Shown here: positions 1-10,255 of the stretch, piece by piece
Position numbering within the stretch: the first letter of the stretch is position 1
Layout of the letters: the number at the start of each line of letters is the position of its first letter
Program-made: the position numbers and the translations under genes
Assembly (NCBI GenBank): GCA_947259115.1
Contig: CAMYKS010000010.1
Coordinates: 105,236-169,235 of the forward strand
Length of the DNA stretch: 64,000 bases
Direction of reading: 5' to 3'
Source: an uncultured Desulfobulbaceae bacterium
Lineage (GTDB): Bacteria; Desulfobacterota; Desulfobulbia; Desulfobulbales; BM004
The notes under the pieces: generated by a model
The model's database searches: none
Told to the model about the DNA's origin: nothing
The model's input: the letters and a program-made list of their open reading frames with translations, nothing else

Positions 1-88
1 ATATTGATTAACTGTCAATTGCACAATGTTTTTCTCAACGCAATTCATTTTATGTACTTGCAATTTTAGGCACGCAAAACTTTTTACA

Positions 89-1153
89 ATGACCCATTCA
101 GACAAAAATAATCAGCAGCAACAAATCCTCGATTTTCTTCACAAGGAGGGTTTTGTTGCTGATATTGAGAAAGTCTCTCTAGCTCCTCTTGCCGGTGACG
201 GTTCAAGCCGCATGTTCTTTAAAATTAAAACCGGGATGAATGGAATATTCTGCGGGGTTTTACCGGGCAATGAAAATGTTAAAAAAGGAATAGCTGAAGC
301 CCATGCCGCATATAACATCGGCAGCCACTTGCAGAAAAGAGGCATCCCTGTCCCGGCAATACATGCCTTTAATCCGGAAAACGGCTTTATCCTGTTCGAG
401 GACCTTGGCGACACTCTCCTCTACGACGAACTGCAGGAAAGAAAGAATAAAAGTGGCCAGCAGGTATGGGAACTGACCAAAGAAAGATACAAAGAAATTA
501 TAGAACTCCTGCTCTATATGCAGATTTCCGGCAGTGTGCGCTTTGACAGGAAGTGGTGCTGGGATACTCAGCGCTACGATAAGAAGCTCATGCTGGAAAA
601 GGAATCGGGCTATTTCATGCAGGCATTTTGCCGGGACCTGCTCGGTATGCAAAATTTTTCTCCAAAGTTAAGCGATGAATTCAAGCAGCTTGCAGGACGT
701 GCAGCCCGCCAGCCGGCAGTCTATTTTCTGCACCGGGACTTCCAGTCAAGAAACATCATGGTTGCTGCCGGGGAAGTAAGATTCATCGACTTTCAGGGGG
801 GGCGGCTCGGTCCCCTGGGGTATGATCTTGCCTCATTGCTCATTGACCCCTATGCGCAAATTCCGGCAGAGATCCAGCAGGAGCTGCTGGACCACTATTT
901 AGAACAGCTCTGCACCTACGGCCTCGACGACCTGGCCTTTCTAAGGGGTTACAAAAGCCTTGCCCTGCAGAGAAACCTGCAGATATTAGGGGCCTTTGCC
1001 TTTCTCTCCGAGCACAAGCAAAAGGTCTTTTTTAAGCAATTCATCCTGCCGGCAACTTATTCTTTACAGCACCTACTTAACGGACCGGAGGGGGATAACT
1101 ATCCCCACCTGCTAAAGTTATCGGAGAAAATCCTGGGCCTACTGGATAAATAA
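89..1153 (+). CDS. APH-family phosphotransferase (AmgK-like kinase fold)
   Basis: ORF 26..1153; internal ATG at 89 is a plausible start. Brenner-like motif FLHRDFQSRNIM and IDFQGGRLGPLGYDLASLL. Confidence 0.8.
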   Translation: MTHSDKNNQQQQILDFLHKEGFVADIEKVSLAPLAGDGSSRMFFKIKTGMNGIFCGVLPGNENVKKGIAEAHAAYNIGSHLQKRGIPVPAIHAFNPENGFILFEDLGDTLLYDELQERKNKSGQQVWELTKERYKEIIELLLYMQISGSVRFDRKWCWDTQRYDKKLMLEKESGYFMQAFCRDLLGMQNFSPKLSDEFKQLAGRAARQPAVYFLHRDFQSRNIMVAAGEVRFIDFQGGRLGPLGYDLASLLIDPYAQIPAEIQQELLDHYLEQLCTYGLDDLAFLRGYKSLALQRNLQILGAFAFLSEHKQKVFFKQFILPATYSLQHLLNGPEGDNYPHLLKLSEKILGLLDK

Positions 1154-1213
1154 AATTATATCACTCCTGTAGTACCTTAACAGCATTACAAAAGAATTAT
1201 TACGTGTAACCAG

Positions 1214-2605
1214 ATGCCTCAAAAAATAACTACCTCTAAAAAATCAGGTTTTACCCAATCTGCCATTGTTGCATTGATCGGCAGGCCGAACGTGGGTAAA
1301 TCAACCCTGTTCAACCGGATTACAAAATCACGCAAGGCAATTGTTGATCCCACACCGGGTGTCACCCGTGATCGTCAGTATGATCGGGTTGATTGGGACC
1401 AAAGCACCTTTATCCTTGTTGACACAGGTGGTATCGAAGCCGAGGACAAACCAGCAGAGGCCAGGGACATTATGGCCGGCAACATCAGGGAGCAGACATT
1501 ACAGGCGGTTGCTCAGGCGGATGTAGTTTTATTCCTCATGGACGGCCGGGCAGGAGTAACACCCACGGATTTTGACGTTACGAAGCTGCTTCGCAAAACC
1601 GATAAACCTGTCTATTATGTGGTCAACAAGATAGACGGCGAGGAAATGGAACCCAACCTGCTCCCACCCTTTTATGAACTGGGGGTGGAACAGCTCTGGC
1701 CAATATCTGCAGAGCACGGGCATGGTGTGCGTTCCTTGCTGGACGATCTTGTCGCAGCACTGCCCGCACACGAAGAAAGCCCTTTGCAACCTGCGGATTC
1801 TATCCGTATCGCCTTTTTCGGCAGGCCCAATGTGGGAAAATCTTCGCTTATCAACCGGGTGCTTGGAGAAGAACGCATGGTGGTCTCCGATATCCCCGGC
1901 ACCACCCGGGATTCCATCGATACCCTGCTGACGGTAAATAATAAAAATTACCTGCTAATAGATACTGCTGGAATCAGACGCAGGGGCAAGGTAAAGGAAA
2001 AACTGGAAAAATTCAGCATAATAAAGGCCCTTGGCGCCCTGGAACGATGTGATTTGGCTCTGATACTGATCAGTGCCGAAGAAGGTGTTACTGAGCAGGA
2101 TACCAAGGTGATCGGCTATACCCAGGAACAGGGAAGAGCCTGTATTCTGGTGGTGAACAAGTGGGATCTTGTCAAAGGGGATCCCAAAGTGCAGAAAAAG
2201 ATTAAGGCTGAATTGGAAATGGCGACTCAATTTGTCGGTTTTGCGCCGGTTTTAACCCTTTCAGCCCTGAACGGCAAGGGAACACAAAAATTACTGCCGA
2301 CGATTGCTTCCGTCTACGAGCAGTTCTGCAAATCATTTCCCACCAACCGGCTAAACCGCATACTTCAGAAAGCTGTTGAGTCGCACCCGCCGGCGCTGCA
2401 CAGGGGCAGACGCATAAAACTCCTCTATACAACCCAGATTACCAGCAGGCCTCCAACCTTTGCCATTGTTGCCAATTATCCCAAGGAAATCCATTTCTCC
2501 TATCACCGTTACCTGGTCAATACCTTCAGGAAGGAGCTTGAACTTGACAAAACTCCCATCAAGATAGTTTTCCGGGAACGAAAGCGGAGGAAGATGAATT
2601 TTTGA
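1214..2605 (+). CDS. der: Ribosome biogenesis GTPase Der (tandem GTPase domains)
   Basis: Two G-domains: GRPNVGKSTLFNR and GRPNVGKSSLINR, DTGG/DTAG, NKWD, C-terminal KH-like region. Confidence 0.97.
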   Translation: MPQKITTSKKSGFTQSAIVALIGRPNVGKSTLFNRITKSRKAIVDPTPGVTRDRQYDRVDWDQSTFILVDTGGIEAEDKPAEARDIMAGNIREQTLQAVAQADVVLFLMDGRAGVTPTDFDVTKLLRKTDKPVYYVVNKIDGEEMEPNLLPPFYELGVEQLWPISAEHGHGVRSLLDDLVAALPAHEESPLQPADSIRIAFFGRPNVGKSSLINRVLGEERMVVSDIPGTTRDSIDTLLTVNNKNYLLIDTAGIRRRGKVKEKLEKFSIIKALGALERCDLALILISAEEGVTEQDTKVIGYTQEQGRACILVVNKWDLVKGDPKVQKKIKAELEMATQFVGFAPVLTLSALNGKGTQKLLPTIASVYEQFCKSFPTNRLNRILQKAVESHPPALHRGRRIKLLYTTQITSRPPTFAIVANYPKEIHFSYHRYLVNTFRKELELDKTPIKIVFRERKRRKMNF

Positions 2606-3017
2606 CTTTTTGTTGCCGGCCGTAATTATCAGCATTGTTTCAAACAGGTCCGGCATATTTCCGCCAACAACTAAGTTGCTTAACTGTAAAAGCCGGTTAT
2701 TGATAAAAAATAAAACATTGATACCAGTTACACGTTACAAATGAGGCAATTGGTGCACGCACAGCCAGAGAAGAAGCTATAGATCTAACTTGACCCGACG
2801 ATCGTATTTTTATGTTCTTACGCTGCGTTGATTTACTCCAAGATTTACGCATCGGCAAATATGATTTGTTTAGTTTCAGTCAGCTAAAAAATGTCCAATG
2901 GACATGGCAGCTGAGTCTGGTTTAAGCAAAAATCAAGGTGTTGGCAAGCCCCACGTAATAAAACCTGTTTCCTCTAGTTATTTTAATTAGTTGCCTGTTT
3001 ATTAGTCACGATTGCTG

Positions 3018-4514
3018 TTATCTGGTTGAGTAATTTGAGGGCTGGCAAACACGTTCCAGTATCTTTTCAAAATGGAAGCCATGGATGGCCAGTTCCACGG
3101 CAATTGGCAATGCCCTGCGCTTGACGAAAAAGGTTTTCGCCAGCAATTTCCAGTAGCGGAACCGGGCCTTTGATACTATGCCGAGCCGCCAGGTAGCACG
3201 CATAAAGGCGAGCAGGTCTTCGCTGGTTAAGCGGGTTCTGGCTGTGGGCGTGTAATTCTTGAGAAAGGTGTTTATCCTTCTGTAGTAGTTTTTTGGAGAA
3301 TACAGGGTGGTGAGGAGCTTCTGATACCCTTCAATGAGCTTCTCTTTTTCCATTATGGGTTCAAAATTCAAACCTCCATCCGTATTTTCACCTGAGGCAT
3401 CACTTAAGAGCCTGCCCTCGGCCTTCAGGCGATGCCAGAGGCGGGTCTGGGGCAGCGCGGTCAATATGCCCACCATGGCGGTGACAACGCCTATCTGCTG
3501 GATAAAGCGCACCTGCATATCGAAGATATTCTCCGGGTCCTGGTCGAAACCCACAATGAATCCACCCATGACCTGCATGCCGTGCCGATGGATCGTATCC
3601 ACCACCTCCGTCAGGCTGCCGGCGGTATTCTGATTTTTCCCGCACTCGATCAGGCTGTCATGATTCGGCGTCTCCAGCCCCATAAACACCTTGAAGAAAT
3701 TGGCGCCGCTCATGAGCTGCATCAGTTCTTCGTCGTTTGCCAGGTTGACGCTGACCTCGGTAAGCAGGGTAAACGGAAACCGATGCTTTCGCTGCCAATC
3801 GATCAGGGCCGGAAGCAGTTGCTTCACTTCTTTCGTGTTGCCGATAAAATTGTCATCAACTATAAAGACCGATTTTCGCCAGCCGGCATCAAACAAGGCC
3901 TGAAATTCTCTTTCCATCTGGGCCGGCGATTTTTGCCGCGGAATTCTGCCGTTCATGATGATAATATCGCAGAACTCGCAGTTGAAGGGGCAGCCGCGTG
4001 AATACTGGATTGCCATGGTTGCATAATTCCTGATATCTATCAGCGGCCAGAGAGGAACCGGCGTATGCCTGATATCAGGCCGATCCTTTGATGTGTATAG
4101 AGGTTTCAACTGACCGGCGTCCAGGTCATTGAGAAAGAGGGGCAAGGTTATTTCCGCCTCATCCAGGACAAAATGGTCGACACCTGCAAACTGCTCATGC
4201 TGCGTGGTGAAAACCGGACCGCCGGCAATAATTTTTTTGCCGTGGGCCCTGCAACGATTTATGACCTGTTGCGCGCTTTCCTTTTGCACGATCATGGCGC
4301 TTATAAAAACCATGTCCGCCCACGCCAGATGTTCATCCAAAAGCGGCCCGACATTGAGGTCCACAAGTTTTTTGCCCCAGTCGCCGGGAAGCATCGCGGC
4401 TACAGTCAACAGGCCAAGGGGTGGAAAAGCGGCTTTTTTTGAAATAAACTTGAGAGAATATTTAAAACTCCAGAATGTGGCTGGATATTCAGGGTATACA
4501 AGCAGAATATTCAT
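3018..4514 (-). CDS. B12-binding-domain radical SAM protein (DUF4070-type)
   Basis: N-terminal MNILLVYPEYPATFWSFKYSL, radical SAM motif SRGCPFNCEFCDI; start set at 4514 (MNILL). Confidence 0.88.
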   Translation of the reverse strand: MNILLVYPEYPATFWSFKYSLKFISKKAAFPPLGLLTVAAMLPGDWGKKLVDLNVGPLLDEHLAWADMVFISAMIVQKESAQQVINRCRAHGKKIIAGGPVFTTQHEQFAGVDHFVLDEAEITLPLFLNDLDAGQLKPLYTSKDRPDIRHTPVPLWPLIDIRNYATMAIQYSRGCPFNCEFCDIIIMNGRIPRQKSPAQMEREFQALFDAGWRKSVFIVDDNFIGNTKEVKQLLPALIDWQRKHRFPFTLLTEVSVNLANDEELMQLMSGANFFKVFMGLETPNHDSLIECGKNQNTAGSLTEVVDTIHRHGMQVMGGFIVGFDQDPENIFDMQVRFIQQIGVVTAMVGILTALPQTRLWHRLKAEGRLLSDASGENTDGGLNFEPIMEKEKLIEGYQKLLTTLYSPKNYYRRINTFLKNYTPTARTRLTSEDLLAFMRATWRLGIVSKARFRYWKLLAKTFFVKRRALPIAVELAIHGFHFEKILERVCQPSNYSTR

Positions 4515-4576
4515 GAAACGGCCTCTCAAATCATTTCCGGTTTACTCTATGCAATATGCCTGCAATAAGAGAATAA

Positions 4577-5092
4577 TCACGCAGACTCTTTCTCTTCAGC
4601 GTCATCTTCATCATCAATATCATCCTCTTCCTCTTCAGTAAGAGGCTCGGCTTCTTTTTTTACCAGCATGATGGAACAGGGCATTTTTCTGACCAGCTCA
4701 TCGTTGCTGCGATTGAACCAAAGATCCTCCAGCCATCCCTCTCCATGGGCAAGCATGACCAGGAGGTCTATCTGTTCTTCCTCGATGGTTTTCAGAATCT
4801 CCGCGGTGGGTTCTCCTTCCCGGACCAGTTCCGTGATGTTCATGCCTTTTTTCTTCTCCAATTGAACAAGCTCGGACAACTGTTTTTTGGTATCCGCAAG
4901 AATTCTTTGATACTCTTTTCCCAGTGCCAGGGTTCCCACGCTCCACCCCTTGAGACTGAAGGGATTGTAAATGGAATGGATGACATAGAGCTGCGCTTTG
5001 TATTTATGGGCCAGTGAAACCCCGTATTGGATGGCTTTTCTGGAAGACTGGATCATTCTGCTGACAACAAGAATTCTTTTATATTCGTTCAT
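4577..5092 (-). CDS. Universal stress protein family, with acidic C-terminal tail
   Basis: UspA-like fold (RILVVSRMIQSSRKAIQYGVSLA...; DLLVMLAHGEG...; PCSIMLVKK); tail EEEEDDIDDEDDAEEKESA. Confidence 0.85.
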   Translation of the reverse strand: MNEYKRILVVSRMIQSSRKAIQYGVSLAHKYKAQLYVIHSIYNPFSLKGWSVGTLALGKEYQRILADTKKQLSELVQLEKKKGMNITELVREGEPTAEILKTIEEEQIDLLVMLAHGEGWLEDLWFNRSNDELVRKMPCSIMLVKKEAEPLTEEEEDDIDDEDDAEEKESA

Positions 5093-5181
5093 GATATGCC
5101 TCGTATTTTGTTATGGGAAAGTGAAACGATATAAAATTTTCCGAGTCACTGAGGAAATCAAATTTCTTTCCCTGATTGCCG

Positions 5182-5787
5182 TCAAATCACGGTAAAGGTG
5201 AATTCCCTTGAATCCTTGGCGTTGTCGCTCCGAATTTCGCTTTTGACAACATATCTTCCCCTTGCGGCATTGGCTGGAAGACGCAGGGGAACTGAAGATG
5301 AGTAGGTGCCGTCGGCACGGGTCACCCGTACTTCAGGACTGCCGACAATTGTACCGTTATAGGTAATCATCCTGCTTTCCGTGATGCTGGTCTGCACGTT
5401 GGCGGACGGATTCAGTATCGCATAGGTCATTTTGAGCTCCACGGTTTGACCAGGGTTGACAGTTTTAGGCACTGAGGATACATCTTCAAGGGTAATAACA
5501 GTGCCGTAGTCTGGCTTGTAGTTGTATGTCTCTTGGGTTTGTTCGCGGCTTTTCTTCTGGTCATAAGCGTAATGACCGATGGCGCCGCCCACCAGGGCGC
5601 CTGCCAAGGCGCCGAGCACTATGCTTTGGGTGTCTTTGCCAAGTACCGCCCCTGCAACCGCTCCGGTAGCCGCGCCGACACCGGCGCCGGTTGTTGCCCC
5701 CTTATGTTCGTTCATGGTTTCGCAACCCGATAACAGCGACATGCAAAAAAGCAGTAAAACTCCTTTTATCATTAAATTACGTGCCAT
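5182..5787 (-). CDS. Glycine-zipper outer-membrane-type lipoprotein
   Basis: Lipobox LLSGCETM; glycine zipper GATTGAGVGAATGAVAGAVLG...GALAGALVGGAIGHYAYD; SD aggaggcaagg before ATG at 5787. Confidence 0.8.
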   Translation of the reverse strand: MARNLMIKGVLLLFCMSLLSGCETMNEHKGATTGAGVGAATGAVAGAVLGKDTQSIVLGALAGALVGGAIGHYAYDQKKSREQTQETYNYKPDYGTVITLEDVSSVPKTVNPGQTVELKMTYAILNPSANVQTSITESRMITYNGTIVGSPEVRVTRADGTYSSSVPLRLPANAARGRYVVKSEIRSDNAKDSREFTFTVI

Positions 5788-6007
5788 AACCTTGCCTCCT
5801 GATTTTGAATTAAATGGCGGGGAAATTAGGTTATCCCCAACCTGCATTGGATCGGTGATTTCTGCCGATAGACCTTCCGGAACTGTCTGCTGCTGTTCCA
5901 TATGCCTCATCGCGCTTTAAGGTTTTGTGGGTTTAATAACAATTTCATCTTCCCTGGGATATGTTTTTTCTTCAAGCGGGTACTGAAAATAGCTCGGCTC
6001 TGCCGAA

Positions 6008-6241
6008 TTACTTTTGTTTTTCCAAACCAAGGCAGCATTTATCTTTTGGGTGCCTGTCTGTCCCCATTAACACGATCAGTTTTCCGGAGGACTGTTTTTG
6101 CATAAATTTCATGGCGCCGATCAAGGTAGAAAAGGTCATTCCCCAATGAGTCTTTCCCTCCGGGTACCCGCCATAACCCATCTTCCAACCTTTCGGACTC
6201 CCCTGAAGGACACCGAATGTCTTTACCATTGCTTCCTCCAT
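6008..6241 (-). CDS. Hypothetical small protein (77 aa)
   Basis: ORF only; same strand as neighbours; SD-like ggagga around the start region. Confidence 0.4.
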   Translation of the reverse strand: MEEAMVKTFGVLQGSPKGWKMGYGGYPEGKTHWGMTFSTLIGAMKFMQKQSSGKLIVLMGTDRHPKDKCCLGLEKQK

Positions 6242-6589
6242 TATTATTGGATCAACACAGCCAATTGGGGTTGATCTAATACAGTATCATTATCATTGAC
6301 TCAACGCTGTCACCTATTGAAGGGTGAAAAATCCTTACAAGCCGTCCTTTTTTAGTGTGGCCATTCTCTTCAGGCCAGAACATTTCAGCGTATGCCTTGT
6401 TATATAAAGTGTAAAAGCAAAAGACATGCCATGAGGCAAAATCATTTGGGAGACTCAGGAAAATTCTTTAGTAACAGGCTGTTACTCCTGGTGAAGAAAA
6501 CATATGACGAGGCTGACAGGAGCTATTTTTCCACAATATGTGGTGAGGCCTCAAAATATTGAGGGAGGAGAAAAACAGGGACATCGTAT

Positions 6590-6870
6590 TGTTCAAGGCG
6601 TGGTAACGAGCCGCTCCACCTTGTTGGCATCATGTTCCTTTTGCGTGCAGAGACGGACCAGTTCTCTCAATTGGTCGTCCCGACTGCAGGACAAGAGTGG
6701 CCCCTCTGGTGGCTTTCAGGGTGCGCTGGGTGTTCAGGTCTGGAAACTGCCGGTTGGGAGCCGTTTAGTGCGCGTAATTCTTGACGGCCAGGCCGAAGTG
6801 GCCGGGGATCGCCTCCTTCGGGGTTTGGACAACATGCACTTTCCATCGCTGCAGTCATCTTGCGCCCCTC
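6590..6870 (-). pseudogene. Remnant of an RNB-domain exoribonuclease (RNase II/R family)
   Basis: Minus-strand reading across frames: [50 protein letters not shown], then after a frame change QLRELVRLCTQKEHDANKVERLVTTP*. Matches the RNB C-terminal signature GHFGLAV..Y.H.T.P.RR.PDL..QR plus ANKVER. Confidence 0.75.
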
Positions 6871-7103
6871 TTACCTAACTCGTGTCTGTCCAGAAATGAA
6901 GATTTTTGCCGGAGATTAAGGACCGCGATAAAAATAAGCGCAGGCATATATATGATATTCCGAGCATTATTTTTTGAGCATGACGCAGAGATACGACAAA
7001 AAGGCCATTTATGGACAGACACTAACTTAGATAGACGCACTTTCAGAATCTGAGTTACCCTTCTGGCTGCGCTACGGGACCTGAGTAAAATACCGCGCAC
7101 GCT

Positions 7104-8558
7104 TTAAGGGCTCCGGTCCGTCTTTCCGGAAGCACCCTGCAAGAGATTCTCTCCTTCCTGCAAAAGTTGTGACTGCCGTGCCTGTTCCTCGATGACGTCG
7201 GCTTCGCTGTATAAGCCGGCTTCGGCTTTCGTGGACACCGCATCGAGTTCTTCGTGCGGCGATTCAGCAGGGAGCCGCTTTGCCGGTATGGTGCCGCGTG
7301 TATCTGCTTGTTTCCCGTCGAGCACGGTGACGGGGACGCCTTGAGGAAACACAACCTCGCGGGCCTCGTCGGGCATCGTGATGCCATGTTTCTGAAAGGC
7401 GCGTTTGACTAGCCGGATCACCGAAGACTTCACCTTCAACCAACTGTGTTCACGACCGTTGAGCCAAAAGTAAATGCGTAAGTTAACTGTAGACATTCCA
7501 AGGCTGTCCGCCAATACCGAGGGCTCGGGGTCGTTCAGAATGGCTGGGTGGTCCGCCAGCACTTCCCGTGCTATCTCCTGGGCCTCGTTGATCGCATCGT
7601 CGTAGCCGATACCGACGACAAAGTCTTCCCGCCGGTTGGAGTTTGTCGTGAAGTTGCAGAGGTTGCTCTTGTAAACACTGGAGTTTGGGATCTGCACGAG
7701 GTTCCCATCAAGGGTCATCAGGATCGTCGTACGCATGTTCAACTGCTGCACGTACCCGGTTACACCGGACACCTCGACCAAGTCGCCGGTCTCGAACGGC
7801 TGCTGCATGCTGAGGAAGATGCTGGCCAGGAAGTTCTCGGTAATTTCTCGAAATGCGATACCAACGACCAGACCTATCAGGCCGGTGCCGCCGACCACCG
7901 TCAATGCCAGTTGAGTCAGACCGGAGACTCTCAGAATGAGATAGGCCCCGCAGAGAAAAACGAGCATGCCCGTCCCACGAGCGATCACATTTTGCAAGAG
8001 TTTCGTCCGAATACGACTGCGAAGGAAAATCCGGGTTCCTTCGGTTGCCAGCATGCCGGCGCCCACCGACAGCGCCAGAATGAGCAGCGCAAACGCGATA
8101 AAGGGAAGCAAGCGGATGAAGTCGTGCCATAATATCAACAGTCCCCTCCACGCCGGACGAAAATCCCATACAGGAGGATCGAGTACCTCCATCCCGTTGG
8201 CCACGGCGACAACGTCCTGGGTGTTGCGTGCCAGATCGCCGGCCCATTTCTTGAGCTCATCGGACTCCACCCGGCCGTTGAGAAAGACGACTCCTTCCTC
8301 AACCCGGACTTGCGGGTCGATGAACCAGTCAGTGGCATCCAGGACATTCTGGAGTCGCTTGCGAATTTCTTCATCGCGCGCGACGGGTTTTACGTCCACC
8401 TTCGCGGGTGCCGGGGAGAGATCTTCTTTGGCGGGGGCGGTAAGCTTCTGCGGTTCGCCGGCTTTGCCGACTGGCTCCTGTGCCATGGCCGCCGAGATCA
8501 GCACGCTGCACACAGAACCGAGCAACACTGCCCACAGAATCAGTTTATAGATATTCAT
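7104..8558 (-). CDS. MscS-family mechanosensitive channel with N-terminal BON domain
   Basis: Signal peptide; BON-like (VRVEEGVVFLNGRVESDELKKWAGDLARNTQDVVAVANGMEV); MscS (VVGIAFREITENFLASIFLSMQQPFETGDLVEVSGVTGYVQQLNMRTTILMTLDGNLVQIPNSSVY). Confidence 0.9.
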   Translation of the reverse strand: MNIYKLILWAVLLGSVCSVLISAAMAQEPVGKAGEPQKLTAPAKEDLSPAPAKVDVKPVARDEEIRKRLQNVLDATDWFIDPQVRVEEGVVFLNGRVESDELKKWAGDLARNTQDVVAVANGMEVLDPPVWDFRPAWRGLLILWHDFIRLLPFIAFALLILALSVGAGMLATEGTRIFLRSRIRTKLLQNVIARGTGMLVFLCGAYLILRVSGLTQLALTVVGGTGLIGLVVGIAFREITENFLASIFLSMQQPFETGDLVEVSGVTGYVQQLNMRTTILMTLDGNLVQIPNSSVYKSNLCNFTTNSNRREDFVVGIGYDDAINEAQEIAREVLADHPAILNDPEPSVLADSLGMSTVNLRIYFWLNGREHSWLKVKSSVIRLVKRAFQKHGITMPDEAREVVFPQGVPVTVLDGKQADTRGTIPAKRLPAESPHEELDAVSTKAEAGLYSEADVIEEQARQSQLLQEGENLLQGASGKTDRSP

Positions 8559-8801
8559 TGATATTCATCGTTACTGCCGATCTTCAGGTGCAGGCTTGAT
8601 GTGGTATCGCTCATGTTTCCTCCTTGAGTGAGGCCTTGGTCACAAGAACAGCAATATTAAGATGGTTTCCTTTTCCATTCCGGTACTCTATTTCAACTCA
8701 TCATTTGCAGTTTCGACTACTTATTTCTTTTAGAGGCCTAATCCGACGGCTTCTCCTCCCGTTGCCTTAGTGCCAACCTTCCCCGCTTCGTTATCCCAAG
8801 G

Positions 8802-10157
8802 CTATTCATTCTCTTCCTCTTCCCCAGCGTACAAAGCAGGTTCAGATTCGAGCGTTTCGCGCAGGTGCGCCAGGCGCATCTCAATCCTCGTGCGATCATG
8901 CGCGGGTTTGATAGTACGATCGGCCAGCTCGGCAATCCACTGTACCTGTTCATTGAGAGCCTTCCTGCGGCGTGGGCTGACCGTCAGACTGGCGATGTTT
9001 TCAAAAGCGCTGAGCATGCGCGCCATGACGGCGACATTACCTTCAGAGCTTCTCCTGATCTGATCGAACGAATCTGCCAGCAGAATTTCAAAAGTCGGGG
9101 CGACCGTGATCACACGCAGTTTGCCTTCCTCATAGCGGCGTGAAGAAGGGAATTGCCGGGAGGCCAGCCGTGCCATAATCGCCGCCAGGTAATCTACGCA
9201 CATCACGGCCGTAGAGGTGTCATTGACACCGGGCGAAAGTGCTTTCAAAGCGATATCAACGATCTGTCTGACACCAAAAGCAGGGTCTTGCTCAATCGTG
9301 CGATAGCTGCTGATACTGTAAGACGAATAAAGAGCAGCGATCGTCTCCTGATCCAGAGGGTCTTCCAGGGCGAGTGCGGCCAGCGCGGTCTCTTCGACAA
9401 CAAAATCGCCGATGCCGCGCTCCATGCGCAAAATAGTATTCCTGTCCCGCGCCAGGCGCAGGAGCGCACCAGTATTTACATTCTGAATGTAACCGGTCAT
9501 CTTTGCCGAAACCGAGTGCCAGGTCAGCTTTTCCAGGGACCGGAGCACCTGGCCCTTATCCTCATCTTCATCTGGTCCCTGTCCTATTTTTTCCGGGAAA
9601 AGCCTATCAATAACCGCGATAGTTTCCGCAGCGACCGAGGAGATGATCCTTGAAGCCTGAATCGAAGAGGCGATGTGATGAATAAAGAAAATGAGAACGC
9701 CAACGCTGCCGAGCGCCAGAACAAATGCGAAGAACACCGCCAGGACAGGAACAAATTCCACCTGGCCACTGCCGCGGATGGTGCGCAGCACGATCAGGCA
9801 ATACGAGAATATGCCGGCGAAGACCCCGAGCGTGTACTGCGTAACGTGACTGCGCATGAAGTTCCGCAGGATGCGCGAGGTATATTGGCTCGAAGCCAGC
9901 GTCAGCGCCACCAGGGTCATGGAGAACGTGACTCCCATAACGGACATCATCGAACCGGCAATCGTCGATAACATATCGCGAGCGCCTGCCGCTCCGGCCC
10001 CGAACAGTTTTGGCCACCGGGCAATCCACCGGTCGCTCTGAGCGAAGTCTGCCTCGACCAGAACTACAGCTAAGGCAATACTGTACGCGACGATCACCGA
10101 AGGCGCAAACCAAAAGCTTGAGCGCAGATTGCTATAGAGTTGTTTGATCTTATGCAT
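8802..10157 (-). CDS. DUF2254 family membrane protein
   Basis: Multiple N-terminal TM segments; SAIGSMMSVMGVTFSMTLVALTLASSQYTSRILRNFM-type core and DIALKALSPGVNDTSTA motif. Confidence 0.88.
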   Translation of the reverse strand: MHKIKQLYSNLRSSFWFAPSVIVAYSIALAVVLVEADFAQSDRWIARWPKLFGAGAAGARDMLSTIAGSMMSVMGVTFSMTLVALTLASSQYTSRILRNFMRSHVTQYTLGVFAGIFSYCLIVLRTIRGSGQVEFVPVLAVFFAFVLALGSVGVLIFFIHHIASSIQASRIISSVAAETIAVIDRLFPEKIGQGPDEDEDKGQVLRSLEKLTWHSVSAKMTGYIQNVNTGALLRLARDRNTILRMERGIGDFVVEETALAALALEDPLDQETIAALYSSYSISSYRTIEQDPAFGVRQIVDIALKALSPGVNDTSTAVMCVDYLAAIMARLASRQFPSSRRYEEGKLRVITVAPTFEILLADSFDQIRRSSEGNVAVMARMLSAFENIASLTVSPRRRKALNEQVQWIAELADRTIKPAHDRTRIEMRLAHLRETLESEPALYAGEEEENE

Positions 10158-10255
10158 AGGTCACCCCCCGAGTGTGGGGGTAAAAGAACGCACGATGTTT
10201 CAGAAAGCGGATCGATTCCGGCATAAAGTTTTTTTAAATTATTATGCTGCATGGC

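Noticed and set aside
2640-3010. Possible RNA gene or remnant in the der-radical SAM gap
   Set aside because: Only a short tgtcc-aat-ggaca hairpin; no tRNA-like or coding signal.
6504-6878. 124-aa plus-strand ORF
   Set aside because: Overlaps the RNB remnant recognised on the minus strand; low-complexity composition typical of a shadow ORF.
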